The translations under genes and the position numbers were made by a program. Below, piece by piece: positions 58,699 to 64,000 of a stretch of 64,000 bases of DNA (position 1 is the first letter of the stretch; every line of letters begins with the position of its first letter). The notes below the pieces were generated by a model. The model had not been told where the DNA came from. It worked only from the letters and a program-made list of their open reading frames with translations, and ran no database searches. Source of the DNA: Nectonema munidae (lineage: Eukaryota > Nematomorpha > Nectonematoida > Nectonematidae); the NCBI GenBank assembly GCA_030549495.1, contig JAUIRK010000536.1, forward strand, positions 186,001 through 250,000, written 5' to 3'.

Positions 58699-60621
58699 GT
58701 TTTGCTGAACCAGCAAGAGACCGACAATTTGAAAGAAAAAACAACTTTATTGAATAGAGAGAAATAGATGCATCTTCGATCTTCACGGGATACTTTGGCT
58801 TATTGGGTAGCCTTTATGGATTAGCTGATTGATAGCTTTAGGAGTTGGTGAAGATCTCGTAAAGGTTTCACTTCTTGGTTGTTTTCTTTGATGAAGTGAT
58901 TGGGTTCTGATCGTTGTGCTGTATTATTAGTTTATATATATGTTTGTGTGTGTGTGTATGATACGTTGAATTATGTCGTGAATTTGGAGTTATAGAAAAG
59001 TAAAAACTGAAAGTAATGTGAAGTAGGTTAATTTGTATGAAAGGTGATGTGAAGTTGGAATGATGCAAATCATGTAGGTCATAATCAGTGTTGATGAAGT
59101 GGGATGCGTTTAACATTGAAAATTATTTAAATGTTACACTCCCCTTCCAAGAATTACTTTGCCTAAACAAGTCAAACAATTAAATCTTATCGATATAGCC
59201 AATCTGTTCGATTTGGTGATACAAAACTTTAATCTTACTTTAGAAGGTGTAGATAAAACTCCCCAGTGATTCAAGTCATGTACTTGTTTGATATAACTTG
59301 GAAAATATATGGTTAAAGGGTAAAAGGATGGAGGTGGGAATTAATCTCTTTAGATCTAGGAGAAAGTAACCCTCCAGATACCTTCTTTATCTTTAAATGG
59401 ACAACGTTTTTTATAGTGACCTTTTAATATCTTTTTCTAGTATCAGCCCTTTTGGAAAAAATAAATTTGAATTGCGTAATTTTGTAAAAACATCGTTCAA
59501 CTGCTTTTTCTTTTCATCAGACAAAGGTTCGTCCCAATCAGTTTTTCTGCCGCATTCATCTCTCCAAGTATTCCTTAGTAAAATTTTTGCCGCAACGACA
59601 TATGGGGAAATTAAAGCAATTGGATTGAAAATTCCATTAAATAAACTTAACAATGTTCAAGAGATTAATATTAAAATTAAACTTAACAGGTTAAAGAGAT
59701 TAATTACTACCCCATCCTCTTACCCTTTAACCATATATTTTTCGAGTTATATGTCAAACAAGTACACGGCTCGAATCACTTGGGAGTTTTATCTACATCT
59801 TCTAAAGTAAGATTAGAGTCTTAGATCACGCACCAACTTGAACAAATCGGCTAAATCGATAAGATTTAAGTGTTTGACTTGTAAAATTTTAGACAAAGTA
59901 ATGTGTGATAAAAAGATGGCTGATCTGCCTAAAGAAAGACTGCGACCATCTTTAACTTTTGAATTTATAGCCTTAGATCTTTTTGGTCCAATTTTACTTA
60001 AAAGAAGACGTAAAAGAAGTACGTTAGTTATTGAAAGCAAAGCATACGGATTTATAGTAAAGTGTTCATCCACACGTGCCGGTTTTTCTAGATTTGATGT
60101 AGGTTACGACACAAGTGCGTTTATAAGGGTTTTTAAAAGGTTCATTTCATTCTGAGGGCTTCCAAAAAAATGCTACTCAGATAAAGGTTCTCAAATTATG
60201 AAGAGCGTCAATGTGATAAAGGAAGCTACTTCTCGAGATGTGGAATTAGGTGAAATGGAGTTTGAGTGGGTGTTCTTTACGGCGACTCTCCTTAGGAAAA
60301 TGGACTAACGAAATCTTTTAAAAAGTGTCATAAGGAATATAATGATCAAGGTCAGAGGAAACGCAATATTAAACTTTGAAGAACTGCAAACATCACTATT
60401 TGAATGATCAAGTATGATTAATTATAGACCTATTGGGAGACCATATATATCACCAACTCCCAAAGCCATCAATCAGCTAATCCATAAAGGCTATCCAATA
60501 AGCCAAAGAATCCCGTGGAAATCGAAGACTTGTTTCCATTTCTCTTTATTCAATAAAGTTTTTTTAATTCAAATTTTCGGCTTATTGCTGGTTCAGCAAT
60601 ACAATTATAGTCTACCAAATA
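58699..60621. mobile_element. BEL/Pao retroelement fossil in inverted-repeat arrangement
   Basis: Plus-strand sequence from about 59,840 encodes a BEL/Pao integrase ('MADLPKERLRPSLTFEFIAL', 'DLFGPILLKRRRKRS', then 'LNFEELQTSLFE' near 60,380). Minus-strand 59,653-59,411 encodes the Pao-type region after reverse transcriptase ('LLRNTWRDECGRKTDWDEPL'). The outer parts (58,700-58,860 and 60,445-60,615) and inner parts (59,150-59,345 and 59,695-59,880) are inverted copies of each other. A possible LTR edge (TGTAACA after a GGAAGGGGAG tract) lies on the minus strand at 59,148. The element is strongly rearranged with many breaks and looks old. It is flanked by a 34-bp exact direct repeat. Confidence 0.65.
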
Positions 60622-60655
60622 TTTTTGAAAATTTCTTGGTAATAAGTATTCCTGT
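60622..60655 (+). repeat. 34-bp direct repeat, right copy
   Basis: Identical to 58,665-58,698. LINE sequence continues to its right with the upstream codons ('KFKNYRNTYYQEIF' antisense). Confidence 0.85.
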
Positions 60656-61185
60656 AATTTTTAAATTTATTAAACATATGGCTATCACCAGTTGTTATGT
60701 ATTTTTTGTAAAGTGAGTTTTTTTAAATGATTGCAAAACCATGGATTAGGTTTAGAATGGGCAAGATTACTTATCTTTTTCACAAGTCTGTTATCTGCTT
60801 TGAATTTTGCACATTAGTAAAGAGTAATAGTCATTAGGATTTAGTGGTAACAGTTTTAAAAATTGAAAACTTTCCGTTTGAATAGCTGAGGTAAACGTTT
60901 TGAAATTAATATGTCTATAAATCTGTTGATTACTAAATTATTGATAATTACGAAGTTTGGCAAATGACCAGATACGCCCGCTATGATGTTACCTGAGAGG
61001 ATTATGTTAATATTATTGGATAATTAAGGAACTGGAATTATGAGTAAATCTAATTGATTTTGTTATGGCTGGAAAGAGACGATTTTCTAGAATCAAATTA
61101 AGAAACTTCAATTCAGAACCTTTAATATGTGATTTAATCAAATCAATATTAACCAGTTATCGACCACAGTTGACATATGTCACCT

Positions 61186-61310
61186 TTACAAAAATATAAA
61201 TCGTCTACGTTTATCAATGCTCTTTAATACAAATCTTCTGCTTTACATTAGATATCGTCTGCTTATTCTGGCCGATTCGCTTGTAGTTGAGTTATTTATG
61301 GATGTTTCAA
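61186..61310 (+). repeat. Diverged piggyBac-type MITE remnant
   Basis: Contains ATATAAATCGTCTACG and TTAGATATCGTCTGCTT, matching the interior of the MITE at 21,992-22,121 (AATATAAATCGTCTGCG, TTAGATATCGTCTGCTT). The TTAA/CCCATTT ends are not preserved. Confidence 0.5.
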
Positions 61311-61314
61311 TAGT

Positions 61315-62220
61315 GAATAGCGGGAGAGCGTGGGTTAAGAAATGTTTTGTGACGTTAGGTTAACAACAGTCAACTTTTATAATAAAGCCGAACCAAATAA
61401 ATAGTTTAAACTCAGTTCAGGAACTTGAAACTTAGGCAATTAAAACTTTAACTTTATTCGACTCAGAATTTTACTTGTCTAGTTTTGATCAACACATTTA
61501 TTTTAAAATATGATTTCATTGAAATAAAAAGAAAGAATTTTGAGAAAAGTTTTACCCTATCCTCTGATTATATCTCTAATTTCTCTAGACACTTTTACAA
61601 AGCTGGTTTCATTTTATCAGAACCAAATCTAAATAATTTGTCTTTCATTTTTAAAAATATTTTGATCATTCCTAATTAATGATGTCAAAGGTATTTGTGT
61701 CAATGGAAGAAATCAGTGATATAGGAATCTTGTTTTGCTTCATAATTAAATCTACAAAAATAATTGAGAAAGGGAATCTCCGAATTTTAGTATGAAGGAT
61801 TCGTTCGATTTATGTAGCAATATAAAATTTGAAGGTGAAGTATTCGAAACTACATGGAAAAAATAACTTATAAAAAGAAGTCACAAATGAGCGCAGCTTT
61901 TAAAGAGTCTCTATTAATCAAAAATTGAATGCAAAAAGAGTGCTTACAGAAGAGTAATTTTTTAAATTAGTAACTCAATTATTGAAGAAATTATAGGTCA
62001 ACTTTTGGTAACGAAATACATATTAAAAACAAGTGCACAAAAAGGATATGCAAAAACAGAACTTTCTTAAAATTTATTAATAAATTAGAATTAAGAGATT
62101 TAGTTCGAAATGTTTGAAATTTCAATAATTCTTAAATAACCAAAAAAAGCTTAGAACTTCTTTGAATAAATTTCAATAAACTTGATTCCAAGATTAAAAG
62201 GAACTGTGGTAAAACGAAAT
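61315..62220. other. Intergenic AT-rich stretch downstream of SGF29
   Basis: No coding or repeat signal recognised. It would include the 3' UTR and polyadenylation region of the minus-strand SGF29 gene; several ATTTA- and AATAAA-like words on that strand are unremarkable at this base composition. Confidence 0.4.
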
Positions 62221-62226
62221 GGCGCA

Positions 62227-63706
62227 TTACATATGTGAAGTGAATCCTTTAAAACGAATAACATAAAATGGTGGAATCGCAAGGGGCGGAGAAAATCCTT
62301 CTGGATAAAGTTCGTCTTCAAAAGAAATGAGGTAGTCTTCTGTAGACTTTTTCGGAGATTTGAAAACAACTCCGGCATAAAAACAGGTAGTTTGCGGGTA
62401 CCTAAAAGAGATTTAAAAAGAAAAAAGTCAACGACTCTGCTCTGCAAAAGTTAAAATAAAATACAAAATACCTCGCCAAAATCTTGGTTCCTTTTGAGAA
62501 TATTGCGTCCGAATTGTGCTTCGGATCGGCTTTGTAATGGGGTAGAGGTATGACCTAAAATTTAAATCACTAATATACTAATCATTGATTAGCTCAACAA
62601 ATTTAATCCTTTATCTCACATAAGGCTCATCATAGCTTTTAAAAACACAAACAACTTCTATAAGTAAGGAAGTGTAAAACATTGAACATCTCAGGTGCTA
62701 CAAATTTACATTATGTAATAAAAGGTTTGATTGTTTCTTGAATTATATTTAGGTAGCTAGTTTAGATTATTTTAGTCAGAGAGGAGCAGGATAAAGATTA
62801 TTATTTGCATTCCTGGCAAATAAGCTCTAATTATACTTCCTTTAGTAGTCTAGTGCATAGGTTCACAAAGTAACGGCATGAACCCCTTTGCGTGTTACCT
62901 GTTTAATAAATAGCTGTTTCCGTTAAGATAAATCATTGAGGGGCATGACAAATTTTATGTTACCAAATGTGGGTTCATGCTCTGCAAAAGCTTGGGGAAA
63001 ACAAGCCACGTTTCCTTATTCCTTGATAGGGGTTCGATTGCACCACTTACAAATCACGATACTGAATAGTACTCTATTTAAAAACAACAAACATCTACAC
63101 ACTTTTCAATTTGCTTATACAATAAATTTCAGATCAAAAAATTTTAAAAGGCTTCCTCTAAATTTATACATGAAATGCACACTAATATCATTCATTCGTT
63201 AACTTAGCACTGAGTTTCCGATCAACGCACTTTGAGGAGCAGCGTGACGCAAGTGTCCTAAAAAACAAAAAGCATCTTCTTTGAATGTACAAAATTCGGT
63301 TAAGAATTAAGGAAAGCAAAAAGTTACTTTTTGTTTAGAGTTGAAGTGTTCATCGTTGGAGTCATCGATATCTTGTAGGCAATACTTGCCACTGTCGAAG
63401 TTTTTAACGCGCGCAATGATGCAGATGTAGGATGCGTTTTTGCTGGAAGATTGCTCAGGATATTCGGTGTTGCGAATGAATGAGGCCACGAGATCCCCAA
63501 CAGACGCTACGAATGACGAATCTGCAGGAATCGAGCCAACGAGAGAAGGAGTTGAAAGAGTTTTCTTTCCTTGATGTTTTTTCTCATTTTTCCAAACCTA
63601 TATGAATACATTTAGTTGGGTTAAGGCACAGGGTTCGGGCAAATTTTCAAATCATTACCCCATAATACATCAATGGACACTAAAGTTACGTCTCTTGGAG
63701 GACCAG
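62227..63706 (-). CDS. Sgf29: SAGA-associated factor 29 (SGF29), tandem Tudor region
   Basis: SGF29 is a SAGA/ATAC subunit whose C-terminal tandem Tudor domain binds methylated H3K4. Three secure exons are read on the minus strand. 63,328-63,597 (90 codons) gives 'FVASVGDLVASFIRN' and 'ICIIARVKNFDSGKYCLQDI', 'DDSND' (family: GDxVAA, WILAEV, YEVDDID). 62,472-62,554 gives 'VIPLPHYKADPKHNSDAIFS'. 62,227-62,401 gives 'YPQTTCFYAGVVFKSP', 'DYLISFEDELYPEGFSPPL' and a stop. YPQTTCFY, FED and GYSPPL are family signatures. All junctions are GT-AG (phase 0, then phase 2) and join exactly. A small extra exon, 63,669-63,706 ('GPPRDVTLVSID'), is possible and fits the GPPR that precedes this region in SGF29. 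The N-terminal coiled-coil exons lie beyond the right edge. No breaks seen. Confidence 0.9.
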
Positions 63707-63742
63707 CTGAATTTCTAAATTCCCAATGAAACTGAATAATGG

Positions 63743-63792
63743 AGTTTGAATTCAAACAAGTGAAGTTGTTTGAATTCAAACAAGGAAAGTTG
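63743..63792 (+). repeat. 24-bp tandem duplication
   Basis: GTTTGAATTCAAACAAGTGA followed by AGTT is repeated with minor change. Each unit carries the palindrome TTTGAATTCAAA. It lies in an SGF29 intron. Confidence 0.7.
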
Positions 63793-64000
63793 ATCCTTTT
63801 TTTGTTCAGTGATTATCTTTGTTTACTATTGAAGTTTCAAGTAGGTCAAAAAAAATTTCAAATAAAACTTATTATGAACTTTTCTGTTGTGATTATACAA
63901 ACGTTTTAGTTGCTTTGATTTATCTTGAAGGATCCAGGCCTCAAATCTGATCCAAAAATTAAGCAACTTGCTTTGCAACCATCAGGCCTTATATGGATTT

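Larger units (their letters stand above)
57555..61180 (-). mobile_element. Jockey-like LINE, split by an inverted BEL/Pao fossil
   Basis: Read right to left. The endonuclease C-terminal half (about 61,170-60,900) gives 'NIDLIKSHIKGSELKFLNLI', 'LFPAITKSIRFTHNSSSLI' and 'SGHLPNFVIINN' (SDHLP position). The linker reaches 'YRNTYYQEIF' at 60,650, and the same codons reappear at 58,695, where the LINE continues 'KKKNDYLEEGLANNCKNLKK'. The reverse transcriptase (58,450-57,600) has 'SNTCGYDGITNNIG', 'SVPIHKQGAKNDVSNYR', 'CVPQGSILAPLLFNIF' and 'YADDCAVTFHF'. The 3' part beyond about 57,555 is replaced by the I/R1-group LINE. A few stops and frame changes. Confidence 0.78.

Noticed and set aside
62936-63202. 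88-codon plus-strand open frame
   Set aside because: It lies inside the 773-bp SGF29 intron, opposite strand, with no motif and ordinary AT-rich composition.

Overview
The window is AT-rich eukaryotic DNA (roughly 70% A+T by eye). It is dominated by layered transposable-element debris and holds only a few host gene fragments. Exon-intron structure with GT-AG junctions, a mitochondrial ribosomal protein S7 gene, an SGF29-type chromatin-reader gene, and a mixture of ZBED-type hAT, piggyBac-like, Mutator-like, Tigger/pogo-like, Jockey-like, RTE-like, I/R1-like, Ty3/gypsy and BEL/Pao elements point to an invertebrate animal, most likely an arthropod. A copepod-like genome would fit, but that is inference.

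Layout. 0-1.1 kb: 3' end of a Ty3/gypsy element (integrase plus LTR). 1.1-2 kb: Tigger-like transposase debris and a tRNA-SINE-like motif. 5.5-6.8 kb: two hAT MITEs, the second inside a Penelope-like reverse transcriptase remnant. 10.4-12.4 kb: a plus-strand Jockey/CR1-like LINE interrupted by a 5'-truncated RTE-like insertion with a 12-bp target duplication. 12.7-13.15 kb: a 458-bp foldback hairpin. 14.7 and 22.0 kb: TTAA-flanked piggyBac-type MITEs. 16.05-19.66 kb: an element with ends built of AACGGCC-like repeats and a nested hAT transposase relic. 20.4-21.8 kb: a Mutator-like transposase relic. 24.0-24.56 kb: a candidate minus-strand gene with very short introns.

26-32.4 kb is a three-level nest. 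A minus-strand multicopy transposon-like gene was split by a ZBED-type hAT with a perfect 8-bp duplication, and the hAT was split by a TTAA-flanked element carrying two arrays of about 150-bp repeats. 32.4-37.6 kb is a minus-strand Jockey-like LINE interrupted by a composite (a hAT inside a MITE). A second copy of that composite lies at 45.8-47.2 kb and a hAT-free copy of the MITE part at 48.2 kb.

Host genes. Two exons of mitochondrial ribosomal protein S7 lie on the minus strand (42.5-44.3 kb). SGF29 lies on the minus strand at the right edge (62.2-63.7 kb): three secure exons plus one possible small one. Three single candidate exons (41.7, 47.6 and 49.1 kb, all minus) look real from splice sites and reading frame but I could not name them.

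49.4-61.2 kb is another nest. An I/R1-like LINE that seems to lack its endonuclease holds a whole-looking, young but broken Ty3/gypsy element (51,172-55,333) with a 5-bp duplication. It abuts a Jockey-like LINE that is itself split by an inverted BEL/Pao fossil flanked by a 34-bp exact direct repeat.

The genes do not form a pathway. The two recognised host genes are unrelated housekeeping genes, one mitochondrial-translation and one chromatin, in a repeat-rich setting.
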